A stretch of 64,000 bases of DNA. It comes from Balaenoptera acutorostrata (Eukaryota > Chordata > Mammalia > Artiodactyla > Balaenopteridae). The stretch spans positions 33,520,428 through 33,584,427 of the forward strand of contig NC_080081.1 of NCBI RefSeq assembly GCF_949987535.1, in the 5' to 3' direction. Position 1 is the first letter of the stretch. Every line of letters begins with the position of its first letter. This document shows positions 51,726-64,000 of the stretch, piece after piece. The notes beneath the pieces are model-generated. The model did not search any database. It was given only the letters and a program-made list of their open reading frames with translations, and was not told where the DNA came from. Made by a program: the position numbers and the translations under genes.

Positions 51726-54700
51726 TTCCCAAAGCCTAGCCGCCTGCTAGCCCTAATGAGAGCTTGGCTAAGAAGAGGCAGATCATTGGAATTGAAAAAA
51801 AAAGGAAAAATGAAATGCATTTAGGGTGTCATCTCTTTCAAATATGCCTCAATAGCAAGGCTTATTCTTTCCGTAGTTTACGTTGACTATGTCACGTAAC
51901 TTCAAAATGTTAGAATAAGTAGGAGTTTATTTAGGTTTGAGTTTGGCATGGCTACACCCAGTAGTAAGTATGATGACTCAATTTTGATACTATTTTTCTC
52001 TATTTGAACTGTGCAACCTTTATTCATACAGTGACCCATGGTAACATCTGGCCATTATTTGGCTGAAATGCATATTTTACATATCAAGTTGATGGTCGTT
52101 TTTAAAATTATTTTTTGTGGTGCTAATGCCATGACAAAATTAAATGCAAACATGGGCATGAACGTCATGGGGATAATACTCTAGTATACATTATTTATTC
52201 AGATGATCCAGCATATACAGCTATTAATTACTTTTTTATATCAATAAAGAAATTAAATCATAAAGTTAAAATGATCAAAAAACCCCCCTCTTAGACACTC
52301 CGAATTATGCCTGTAGAATCTGCATTGAGATGTGTATAGCAAGAGAACAAAGTGTTCATAGTGTACCCAGATTGAAGCTACAGTACTTGGTAAGGTCCCT
52401 CATGAGTTGTCTTCCCTTCCCAAAATACGATGACATACCATCCTGGCCACTAGGTTCAAAATTTCATCTCAAGACCTAATAAACCCCTCAAAATCTGTCC
52501 CTGAAATAAATTAACAATGCCACTGAATTTCTTTAAGATTATAAACGCAGTGGCAGATGGGGAAAAAAAAAAGGCCATATTACTCTTTAAAAATTTTTTT
52601 CCTCTTACAGCCATGTATAAAACAATCAGCTAAAGGAGGCTTCTCCCTGATAACATCCTATTTTAAATTGCCTTCATTATAGCTTTCCCATGAACTCTTC
52701 CCTCCTCATGAACTTTTATCTTTAAGTCATTTACATAATTTGTAAAAATACAAGTTTATAAAGAAGCAACAGGTTTTAGATGTATACGTAAGAATGGGTT
52801 TTTAGAAACTCCAAGTAGTAATACTACAGCTAGTGTTATTCTGATTATATTCGTGGATGTTATAAATACATTAAAAAATACTAATTATTTTTTATTGCCA
52901 AGTAATGGCAATAATAATACATAAAATTAAAAATATGAAATTTAATTAAGAATATAAAGTGTTTTTGTACCTCAATAAATAAACAACAACAACAAAAGAG
53001 ATTCGTGTTCATGGTCCATGAACCTGCCACATTAGAATCCTAGGTTGTTTATTAAAATTGAGATTCTTAGTTCCATCTTAAACCAAAACCAGAACCTATG
53101 AAAGTATCCAGGAATCTAAGCTTTAAGCAGTGCTTATTCAACTTAAATGTAATATAGAGAGGCAAAACTATTATTGTTTACTAATGAATTTGTCAGATAA
53201 CCGAAAATAATTACAACTGATAAGTATCATCATAACATGTATCTTATAAAGGAATTTTAAATTCATCAGTTGGGCAGGATAAAAAAGAAACTTCAGAAAA
53301 CAAATAGTTAATAATGCCCTGAAATAAAAAAACCCGACTAACAAGTATGTATCATTAATGAAATACTTCATTTTCATTCAAATAAAATTAACAGGATTAT
53401 TCATGTATGAATACTTAAGATGAGTCTCAAGGTAATTTTGCAGAATTTTTCTCAATAGATGTAACTATGTTTCCTAAACAAGGAAGTTCTCTTAAACAAA
53501 ACACTCTTCTTGCTTCCTAGTTACCAAAGTTCTCATAAGAGAAAAATATTTCACCATTTCCTCATGAAACTTAATGGCTTTAAGTACAGACTCATCAATG
53601 CCCTATATAATATTGTTAACATTTCTTTCTTTTGAAATGAAAGAAGCGTGCTGAAATAACTCTACAATAGCACAACAGCTGCACATAGCTTAGCTACGTG
53701 TACTGGACCAAAATTCTGACCGGTTACAAAGAGATTTCATAAATAGGAAATAAACGTATAGCACTTATGAAAACACTAAGTACCATACACAAGCTCATGT
53801 ATGTAATACAGCTCAAAATATGCTATAATTAGACTATGTTACTGATGCTTATAAAAAAACTCTCAACTTGAAGTAAAAGATGAGCCCTATTTTCCAGTGT
53901 TAGTATCCAGATATTATTTCCAAATAACGAAAGATGTGGAAACAAATAATGAAAGAAAATTCCAGAAATCTACTAAAATTGGCACTTCAGGAAGAGAGAC
54001 TTCTTTTTTAAAGGTCAAAAATCACATTTTATTACATTTCGTGTAATAGATATGAACAGATCAGTTTTTCACTTCATATCTGCCACGAACTAGCAGCTTA
54101 TATGAATAAAGGCACCATTAACTGTGTGCTTGTGGGGCTTTAACATCTCTGAATGCTTTTGTTAGGTGTAACTGAAATCAGTGTAATAACTGAGACACCT
54201 TTGATCTGAAGACTACATGTTTTGCCAGAAAAGTTTCAATTTTTAAAAATTCTATCTCCCAGTTATAGGTCTACTAAATTTTATTAGAAAAACATAGTAT
54301 TTGATTGGTTTAAGGCAATGGATATGAAATAAGGAATATAAATGAAAAGAAGGTAACAATGTAACACTTTGGCCTCTAGGTCAAAAATGACAAGATGTTT
54401 TGAGTAGCCCAAAACCGGTTACAGAAATAAATGGATATATGCTGCCACCACGTGGTAAAAAGAAAAACATTAAGTTCATTTTTGGAAAAGACAAAACTCA
54501 ATCCAACAGTCTTAGTAAAGTGGAAAGTTTGTTTTCCTAACTCCCAGTTTTCAAACTCAGAGACATAACTAACAAATATCTTAGTTTCTCTTAGTAACCC
54601 ACATGGAACGGCCATGATCCTGTCATTTTTGAGGCATTTATATTTGTCGGCTCTTGCCTCCTCTTTTAAGTTTCCTATCAATTTACTACTTGTTCTATAA

Positions 54701-55279
54701 AATAGTAGTACCATCTTGTATTTGTCCTGAGTTTATCCCCTTGTAAGTCAATCCTCACCTTATGTGATTTTATGATTTTGTGATTCTATGAACTTCAATC
54801 ACATTTTCCCCAGCTGTTGGTGTTCATTTGACACATACTAATCTTTATATGTCCTCAGATAGTAAACTCAGATGCCCAAATACCAGATCTTACTTTCCAA
54901 ACTCTGAACTTTATGGCTATATCAGGAATTCAATAATTATTAATAGGTAAGTAGTACAAACAACCAAAATTACAATGTTCAAAACTGTACATTTTGTTCA
55001 AGGTCTAGTGATGTATTTTATTTTGCCTTTAATATTTTTCTTCATAATGCCTAACGAGTCATCACCCATATCAGTACAAAGTTAAACATGTTGAGAAAAA
55101 AGATTCTCCAATGAAGCTAAGATTCTTTTTAGAGAAAATAGAGGATTTCAAAGCTAAATATTTTACATGCACAGACTGGATTTTCTCTTCCTTCACCTGT
55201 GTTTGAAACAAAATTGTAAGGTGATTCCACTTCTGGTGATGGTTCCAAGTTCCCATCTGACCAACCCTACTGCAGATAC
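51726..55279. other. intronic sequence, largely unassigned
   Basis: A 3.5-kb AT-rich stretch, the longest without a clear repeat. It includes tgctgccaccacgtgg at 54440-54455, a CTCF-like core on the minus strand. The 112-codon minus open frame at 54376-54714 has no heptads, no splice context and no similarity that I can see. Confidence 0.45.
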
Positions 55280-56110
55280 AACTTCAAATTCTGGACAAAA
55301 TATAAAACAACCACCTGAAGGCACAGGAAAGTGACCAAAATCAGGCAGATTCTGGAGGGATGTCTTCTACGAGAGGAAGAAGGGAACAGCATTGGGTGAA
55401 TTTCCTGGTCTCTCTCTCTCTTTTTTAAATGCCTTTTAGCTGGAAGGCAGGCCTACTATGTGCCAAGTTGGATGATAAAGGTACAACAGAATATCCTTCA
55501 TCCTTCTAGCTTGAAGAACCAGAAAACAAGAGTTTGGGGCAACTCAGCTGCTCTAAAGTGAGGAGGGAATTCTAGAGACAGCCAGAAAAGGGGCACTCTG
55601 AGTTCTGTGGATAATCTCTGCCAGATCTCTGGCTGACCTCTGAACAACACATGTGTAGGACAGACCCAAGCAGTCCTACTAAGGCCAAAAAAACCTAACT
55701 GAAATTTGAGCTGCTGCCCAAGAGACAGAGTATCTGAGTATAAACCAGTTAAATTCCTGCTAAAACAAAAGCATCAGCACTGTCAAAATGCAGTCTCCAC
55801 AACATAACAGTTGCAATGTTAAGATCTAAATTTGCTCCGTGATTTAAATTATCAATTTAAAGTTACTCAGCCTTTGAAGAAACAGGAAAATGTGACCCAT
55901 CCTTAAAAGAAAAGACAATCAACAGAGACAAACTCTGAGGTGACTCAGATTTTGGAATTAGCAGACAAGGATTTTAAAGCAGAGATTTTAACTATTCTCA
56001 GTGGTGTAAAGGAAAATGTGCTTATAATGAATACACAAATAGCAGAGAAATAAAAACTATAATAACCGAATGGAAATCTAGAAGTGAAAAATCTGACTAT
56101 TAAATTTTAC
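55280..56110 (+). mobile_element. ancient L1M-type 5' or ORF1-side fragment
   Basis: The phrases gattttggaattagcagaca, aggattttaaagcagagatt and gaatggaaatctagaagtga match old L1M sequence upstream of ORF2 as I remember it. The left boundary is uncertain. Confidence 0.5.
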
Positions 56111-56119
56111 ACAAGAAAA

Positions 56120-56480
56120 ACAAAAATGTATGTCCACACAAGAGCCAATGTTCAACTGTTTGTAGCAGCTTCATTTATAATGTCTCCAAAGTGGAAATAA
56201 CTCACATGCCCATCAACTGGAGAATGAATATATCCATACAATTAAATATTACCCAACAATAAAAGGAACTACTGATACATTAAAAAGAAAGCAGTCTGGC
56301 AATTTCTCATAAATTAAATATGGCTGGTGGATGGACAGATGGATAGGTATGTGATTAAGATAAGCATAGTGATATGCTAACGGCAGAAATTAGGTGATGG
56401 GTATACTGGTGTTCACTGTAAAATTTTTTCTAGTTACCTATGCTCAAAAACTTTCATAATAAAACAGAAAAAAGATATAG
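56120..56480 (+). mobile_element. older L1 3' fragment
   Basis: The phrases gtagcagcttcatttataat and catgcccatcaactggagaa, then tacccaacaataaaaggaac, are in L1 3' order and end in an A-rich segment. Confidence 0.72.
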
Positions 56481-56720
56481 TCTCTAGGGCTGGTGACCAG
56501 TTTTGAATATGCTGATTTGGGGATCATAAACTGAGAGGTTACATAAAAGAAAACACACAGGTTATAATCAGTCTACTTATCTTCTGAGATCTTCCTCCAA
56601 TTTGCCTTACTAGCGTAGTACTCTACCACTCAGAAAAACTTTGCTATCTGCAAACTCGAGATTTTATTTTGTGCTTCCTTTCCAATATAATGTTTACTGT
56701 TTGTTTCCCTGCACTCTTTT

Positions 56721-56944
56721 TTTTTTTAAATTTTATTATTTTTTAAATATTTATTTATTTTGCTGCATCGGGTCTTAGTTGTGGCATGCAGGGTCTTTAG
56801 TTGCAGCACGTGGGCTCTTTGTTGCAGCATGTGGGATCTTTTATTTGCAGCATGTGGGATCTAGTTCCCTGACCAGGGATCGAACCTGGGCCCCCTGAAT
56901 TGCGAGTATGGAGTCTTAGCCACTGGACCACCAGGGAAGTCCCT
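56721..56944 (-). mobile_element. short CHR-type SINE, first of a double insertion
   Basis: Antisense copy with ccctgaccagggatcgaacc and the head at the right end (ggaccaccagggaagtccc). The flanking repeat ccctgcactc..tttt lies at 56707-56720 and again at 56945-56960. Confidence 0.9.
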
Positions 56945-56960
56945 CCCTGCACTCCTTTTA

Positions 56961-57308
56961 TTTTTTTATATAAATTTATTTATTTTATTTATTTGTGTTG
57001 GGTGTTTGTTGCGCGCGGGCTTTCTCTAGTTGCAGCAAGCGGGGGCTACTCTTCATTGCGGTGCATGGGCTTATCATTGTGGTGGCTTCTTCTTGTTGTG
57101 GAGCACGGGCTCTAGGCATGCGGGCTTCAGTAGTTGCGGCACGCAGGCTCAGTAGTTGTGGCTCACAGGCTCTAGAGCGCAGGCTCAGTAGTTGTGGCAC
57201 ACGGGCTTAGTTGCTCCGTGGCATGTGGGATCTTCCCAGACCAGGGATCGAACTCGCGTCCCCTGCACTGGCAGATGGATTCTCAACCACTGTGCCACCA
57301 GGGAAGCC
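56961..57308 (-). mobile_element. CHR-type SINE with triplicated internal unit, second of a double insertion
   Basis: Antisense full-length copy. The reverse unit ctcagtagttgtggc (with one variant) occurs at 57126, 57148 and 57184. It is flanked by the perfect repeat ccctgcactcctttta at 56945-56960 and 57309-57324. Confidence 0.93.
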
Positions 57309-57324
57309 CCCTGCACTCCTTTTA

Positions 57325-57435
57325 AAACATAAATTCCATGAGGCCAGAGACCTCTGTTTTGTTCACTGAGGTATCCCACGCACCTAGAACAATGCTTGCC
57401 ACATAATCAACGTACAGTGAATTATTTATTGAATA
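57325..57435 (+). repeat. L2 LINE 3' end fragment
   Basis: The phrases attccatgaggccagagacc and cacctagaacaatgcttgcc, then tttattgaataa, are a typical L2 end. Confidence 0.7.
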
Positions 57436-57439
57436 AATT

Positions 57440-57605
57440 TTATTCTCATAATAATGGCCATGTGAGTGAGGCAGATGTTACATATTCTCATCCCTATTTT
57501 ACAGATGGGGACTGCAGGGAGGGATAGTAAAGACTAAGTTTTTTATTCAAGATCATCACACCATCGTCAAGTTGCAGAGATGAAACTCAAACTAGTATCT
57601 CTGAA
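57440..57605 (-). repeat. MIR SINE
   Basis: Reverse MIR on the plus strand: ctcatccctattttacagat, then gttgcagagatgaaactcaa. Confidence 0.7.
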
Positions 57606-58077
57606 TTCCCCAGATACCAGAACAGTAAATAATTTAACAAAAACCATTTCAAAAAATAACCCCCCACAATATATTGTTAAACAGAATTTCTTTTAATATT
57701 AGATATTAACATTTATTCACTATATCCTTATAAAAAGGTCCATGCTGGTGACTTTTCATTTAAAAATTTTCAGTCTATATTTTCTGAGTGTTGGGCAAGT
57801 TGACCTGTACTAGGCCCTTGACAGAGCAGAAGAATCTGACTTGAAGGGTGGCTTTAATACAAAAGTAATTCTATTATGTCTAAATCATATTCTCTGAGTT
57901 TCTAAGACCTTTTATTATGGAGATAAGGCATTACTTAATTTTCTTTTTTTCCTGAATGTGATTCAGTTCTCTCTTTATATTATTATTAAGTTCAGGAAAA
58001 GGTTTAAGACAGAAGATTATATTTTCAGCTGAGAGGTGATAAACCTTTAAGAAGCAAACTTACACATGGAAAGGTTC

Positions 58078-58492
58078 TGTGATGGCTAATTTTTTATGTC
58101 AACTTGGCTAGACTATGGTACCCAAATATTCAGTCAAACATTATTTTACACGCTTCTGTGAAGGCATTTTTTAGATGAGATTAACATTTAAATCAGTAGA
58201 CTCTGAGTAAAGCAGTTTACCTTCCATAATGTGGTGGGCCTCATCCAATCAGCTGAGGCCTCACTAGAACTAAGACTGACCTCCCCTGAGCAAGAAGGAA
58301 TTCTGTCAGCAGACTGCCTTTGTATTCAAACTGCAACCCTCCTTTGAATCTCCAAGCCTGCCAGCCTACCCCATTAGATTTTGGATTTGCCAAGCTTCCA
58401 CAATCACAAGAGCCAATTCCCTAAAATATACGTCTCTCCATATATATTTACATATCCTGTTGGCTTTGTTTCTCTGGAGAACCCTAACACAA
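58078..58492 (+). repeat. mammal-wide interspersed repeat, class not assigned
   Basis: The phrases tttatgtcaacttggctaga, gggcctcatccaatcagctg, cacaatcacaagagccaatt and tttctctggagaaccctaac occur in this order in many mammalian introns, but I cannot place the family. Confidence 0.6.
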
Positions 58493-58883
58493 GTTCACAA
58501 ACAAAACTGCTTCTGTGTTCAAGAGGTATTCATGCACTAAAAACACTCAGGAACTCTATGAGTGAAACCAGTGTTAATTTTCTATGCTTTCTATACTAAA
58601 GGTGTTAGTAAGGTTGAAACAAACTAAAATCTGGGATACAATGCCATTACTGACCCTTGAGAGTAGAAAGACTTGCTTTACCACACAGTAAAAATATGTC
58701 ACATACTAACGATAATTTTAGAGATCCAAGCCTTTTTTTTTTTTTGGTCCAAAGAATCCTTTGTTCAGGAGAAAGTACTCTTAGAATCCCCAAATGTCAA
58801 AAGTGACTAAAATAGAGGTGGTTTGATAGAAACAAGGATAGAAGGCTCCTCCAGTCCTCCCTCTAAAAAATAAGAAGTCCTTG

Positions 58884-59168
58884 GTCTTCCCTGGTGGCGC
58901 AGTGGTTGAGAATCTGCCTGCCGATGCAGGGGACACGGGTTCGAGCCCTGGTCTGGGAAGATCCCACATGTCGCGGAGCAACTGGGCCCGTGAGCCACAA
59001 TTACTGAGCCTGCGCGTCTGGAGCCTGTGCTCCGCAACAAGAGAGGCCGTGATAGTGAGAGGCCCGCGCACCGCGATGAAGAGTGGCCCTCGCTTGCCGC
59101 AACTAGAGAAAGCCCTCGCACAGAAATGAAGACCCAACACAGCCAAAAATAAATAAATACATAAATTA
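58884..59168 (+). mobile_element. CHR-type SINE, full length
   Basis: Sense copy with the perfect 19-base duplication aaaaaataagaagtccttg at 58865-58883 and 59169-59187. Confidence 0.94.
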
Positions 59169-59187
59169 AAAAAATAAGAAGTCCTTG

Positions 59188-60415
59188 AGGGATGCTGACG
59201 TAGGTGCTGCAGAACTAAGCCTGAAAACTTATCTGTCCTGTCCCTAACGAACCCTGTGCCACACCACCACCGCTGCTGCCACCACCATCACCACCCTGGG
59301 CATTCTACAGAGACAATGGAGATTAAATGATTTGCCCAAGGCTGCAAAATTAGTTAGTAGCCAAACTGAGGTCTTCTTTGTCCTTTACTATTTTGACTTT
59401 AGATGCAAATTTTTTAAAAGTTAAGAGCTATTTTTCTAAATGTGCAAAACAGTTTACCTGCACAATGTGGCAGGTTAGCAGCAGGAAAAAACCACCATAC
59501 TAGACCCCTGTGGTAGGGTTCACATCAGCACATCAGCCTCTCTGGCATCGCTCCTGATGACTTCAATGCTCCTGTGAGCAGAAAGAAGGGGAGTTTTCAT
59601 TTGCCTGTAATACTGGCTCTATATTAATGACCGAAGTAGATTCTGTCCAGCACTAACAGTGCAGCAAATCTGAGCATCAAAATATAAATTAAATCATAAT
59701 TGTTTATTTATGGACAACAGATCTTTGGTAAAAGTTGCCCTTGAAATAGGACACAAAATAGTTATTTATAGGCAGCCTTGCTAAAAATCACATTTTTACT
59801 TTGAAACAGAAATGTGGGCAATTCAATGAAGTAAATGGACAAATAGTATTATTTTCTTCATTTGACAGAGCAGGAAACACTGAATGACTTGTTCAAGGTC
59901 ACACAAAGAATGAGTGTCCAGATATCATCTAAGGTATAACTCCAACCTACTAGAACCTGAACTCCGGAAGGGCAGACACTGTCTCTCTTGTACTCACTGC
60001 TGCCAGCACCTAGCACAGCACCAGGCATCACTGGGATGGATGCTGATATTAGTGCATGTGCTCTGAACAGGTATTAGGAGAGCTAACTGTATTCGATGAA
60101 GAGGCAAAATGACTGATAAATGCACAGGGGCTCCCTTTCTTATCACCAACGAGGCGGATCTGTAATGAAGAACTGAGAATGAAATGAGTTACAACAACAA
60201 AACACTCAGCCGGGGATTACGGTCAATATCATGGACGTACCCTGCCAAAATGAGATGGCTATTTCCAGTCTCACCTCCTTCCCACTACTTATGAAAAATC
60301 ACAGCAGTCAGCACCCCCGAGTTCCATTTTTCTTTCACTGACTTTTATATTCCCTATCACAGATCTTAAGGACCTCTTGAAGCCTCTTTACACCAGGGAT
60401 CAAAATTATACAAAC
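59188..60415. other. intronic sequence with MIR-like patches
   Basis: A small CCA/CAC-rich run lies at 59262-59296. Reverse MIR-like patches are near 59305-59370 and 59850-59930. On the gene strand this is the start of the 22.8-kb intron. Confidence 0.45.
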
Positions 60416-60535
60416 CTCGGTCAGTTGTTTCAGTTGACCCTTGTTTTCACTTAATTCTTCTGCCAGATCTTTCTTTTTCACTTGTAGTTCAGAGATTTCC
60501 TTTCTTAATGGATTCACTAGCTCATGGAACCGAAT
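60416..60535 (-). CDS. PIBF1: PIBF1 internal exon, about residues 185-224
   Basis: The exon has 120 bases and 40 complete codons (phase 0 at both ends), beginning [13 protein letters not shown] and ending GQLKQLTE. The acceptor follows a run of 13 Ts and reads aaag, so the polypyrimidine tract is strong. The donor is gtttgt, which lacks the usual purine-A-G after GT and is therefore weak, and the next intron is 22.8 kb. The first residue is Ile where the human protein, as I recall it, has Val; the rest is conservatively changed. The open frame runs on past the donor into intron sequence, so reading through it would add unrelated residues rather than stop at once. Confidence 0.95.
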
Positions 60536-60774
60536 CTTTAAAAAAAAAAAAAATCAAATTAATAAGCAGTCTCGAAACCCAAACTACAATTAAAATTGGC
60601 TAATTAATAGCACTCTCAATTATCAGTAATACATGGAAAAGTATTAAGATAATAAAGGAAAGTGTTAAGGAGTTTCAGATTATATGCCTGTACACTAAAG
60701 TTTTGTTTGTACAAAACTGATACGAGACAGTCTTTAATTGTCCTTGACCACTAATACTTCATTAAGTCTTAATG

Positions 60775-61375
60775 TTCAATTAAGTCCCTTCAAGGCCCAG
60801 ATTATCTATAACTCCCCGCCTGTGACACAGTCTCTTTTTCCTCTCTTCTATCCGTACTCCATTTTCTCCTTACTCCTCACCTCCCACTACTGCTCACTCC
60901 ACACTATCCGCTTGTTATTTCCTCAGCACATCAAGCATTCGAGAGTTTTGCTCTTGCTGTTTCCTCTGACAGAAAAGCTCTTCTCACATATAAATGTACG
61001 GCTCATGCTTTCACTCCCTTCAGGTCTCTGACCAGACATCACCCTACCAGTAAAACCCTCCCTGACTTCCCTAACCAGATTTTTTTTGGGGGGCCGCGCC
61101 ACCTGTGGGATCTTAGTTCCCCGACCAGGGATCGAACCCGGTCCCTTGGCAGTGACAGCACGGAGTCCTAACCCCTGGACCGCCAGGGAAGTCCCTCCCC
61201 TATGCTGATTAAAATAGCATCCTCACTCTTCATTCCTGCTCTTTTCTCCATAGCATTTATGACAAACGTTCTACATATTTTAATTTATTGTGTGTGTTGC
61301 TTCATTGGAATGTAAGCTCTGTGAGGACAGGAATTTTTGTCTGGTTTGTGCACTGCTCTATCTCCCATGCCTAAA
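60775..61375 (+). repeat. L2 LINE 3' region, split by a SINE
   Basis: The order tcaggtctctgaccagacat, then across the SINE ctccatagcatttatgacaa, then ggaatgtaagctctgtgagg with gacaggaatttttgtctggt is that of an L2 3' end. Confidence 0.78.
61080..61194 (-). mobile_element. short CHR-type SINE
   Basis: Antisense short-type copy: ccgaccagggatcgaacccg and ggaccgccagggaagtccc at the right end. No convincing target duplication was found. Confidence 0.85.
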
Positions 61376-61399
61376 TATAAGAAAAAGCCTACACCCTAG

Positions 61400-62049
61400 G
61401 TTCTTGGTGAAGTCTACTTACTACCACCGCTGTGGAAGGGATAATCAGGATGAATCAGGAGGTATTTTCATGTCACTGTTCCATTCAGTTCAGACCTCTC
61501 TTCCCACTCGTAATTCTCTTAGGGGAATTTGCCTGCCCTAACTTAGTAAAGTGTTCCAGCAAACAAGCTCCTACAAAACTAAGCTATCAGCAAATTAGGA
61601 GAGGGCAATTAGGGACTATTTATTGTATAGGCATACAATCTGAAACTCCTTAATGTATTGCTGTATTGCAGGAGTACCATATTTGGTAAGAGGCAAGTCC
61701 TAAGGCTAGTACTTGACACAATGAACCTGTGTATAATTGACTAGTTAGGACGGTACTGTCTGAAAACAAAAGATAAGACAAGGAACATTAACAGATCAGA
61801 GAACAAAAATATGTATGCCTGCCACTCATGGGATACTTTCCATCTACAATGGATAAAGCCTCAATGACAGCACTTGAGATATTTAATTGGTTTTGGACAG
61901 TACTTTGGGCAGAAGAATTATGTTCAAGCTACGTTAAATAAAACGCTGGACAAAAAACAGTACTCCATTTTGTAGGAAATCATTAATCTGGAAGCCTTAT
62001 CTAAATGAGAACCAAGAGTAGCAACCACTACAGCAAAAAGAATTGATAA
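61400..62049. other. intronic sequence, nothing recognised
   Basis: No supported feature. Confidence 0.4.
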
Positions 62050-62370
62050 TATTTATTATGTGTTTACGATGTTCTAAGCACTGTGTTAAGCATTTTACAC
62101 ACAAATTCACAGTTAATCTTCACAATTACCTCAATAGAAAGTTGCTGTTATTATTATTCTTTTTTAATTGAAGCACAGTGGATTTACAATGTTGTGTTAG
62201 TTTCCACTATACAGCAAGGTGATTCAGTTATACATATAAATATATATACATATTCTTTTTCAGATTCTTTTTCATCATAGATTATGACAAGCTATTGAAT
62301 AAAAGGCACTGTTATTATTATTAACCCTTTTACAGATGAAAAAAATACAAGCCTCTTAGGGTGAAATGAC
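62050..62370 (-). repeat. MIR SINE split by a short L1 piece
   Basis: Reverse MIR on the plus strand: tgttctaagcactgtgttaa and ttcacaattacctcaataga before the insertion, ttaacccttttacagatgaa after it. Confidence 0.75.
62159..62308 (-). mobile_element. 150-base 5'-truncated L1 3' end
   Basis: Antisense 3' untranslated L1 sequence (tttacaatgttgtgttagtt, tgattcagttatacatataa, gacaagctattgaat) with its T-run at the left. The perfect duplication ctgttattattatt lies at 62145-62158 and 62309-62322. Confidence 0.88.

Positions 62371-64000
<1,630 letters not shown>

Noticed and set aside
54376..54714. 112-codon minus open frame in otherwise unassigned intron, considered as an extra PIBF1 exon
   Set aside because: No heptad pattern and no match to PIBF1, and the flanking known exons already join in phase to give continuous protein.

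Overview
The window is mammalian nuclear DNA from inside one large protein-coding gene. About twenty insertions are tRNA-derived CHR-type SINEs, either the long type (gcttccctggtggcgcag... head, TAAA-rich tail) or the older short type. No BovB-like LINE or ruminant-specific tandem SINE was seen. Together with several L1 copies this points to a cetacean (whale or dolphin), or at least a cetartiodactyl close to one. Species is inferred, not proven.

The gene is PIBF1 (progesterone immunomodulatory binding factor 1, centrosomal protein CEP90), read on the minus strand. Seven consecutive internal coding exons lie at 63225-63423, 60416-60535, 37470-37603, 32338-32446, 31886-32067, 30655-30780 and 8892-8990, in transcription order. 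All have AG acceptors and GT donors, join in phase without stops, and encode about 322 continuous residues of the coiled-coil protein (about residues 119-440 of the roughly 757-residue human protein, as I remember it). The promoter, first exons and 3' half of the gene are outside the window.

Introns make up more than 98% of the window. From left to right: 1-8891 is the intron after the last exon seen, with a fossil Tigger DNA transposon (2930-4520), L1 3' ends and three SINEs. The 21.7-kb intron 8991-30654 holds two neighbouring L1 copies with nearly identical 3' ends (13413-14274 and 15354-18143), a split older L1 with a CA microsatellite, a long ancient repeat at 18725-20500, an antisense L1, an L2 and many SINEs. 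The cluster 30655-32446 packs three exons. The 5-kb intron 32447-37469 is mostly eroded L1M-type sequence. The 22.8-kb intron 37604-60415 holds a hAT element inside an L2, a cluster of DNA transposons with one nested in another (46.9-48.0 kb), a long antisense L1/HAL1-like relic, an MLT1-like LTR and a double SINE insertion. The intron 60536-63224 holds an L2 and a MIR, each broken by a younger insertion.

I found no convincing undescribed gene or biological system. The most informative observations concern mobile elements: two structurally distinct SINE subfamilies marked by internal duplications, a SINE that apparently carried 3' flanking DNA with it, two SINEs inserted at one target, and a recent pair of L1 direct repeats. 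A weak splice donor in PIBF1 is also worth checking. Repeat family names come from recalled consensus sequences and were not checked with a search.
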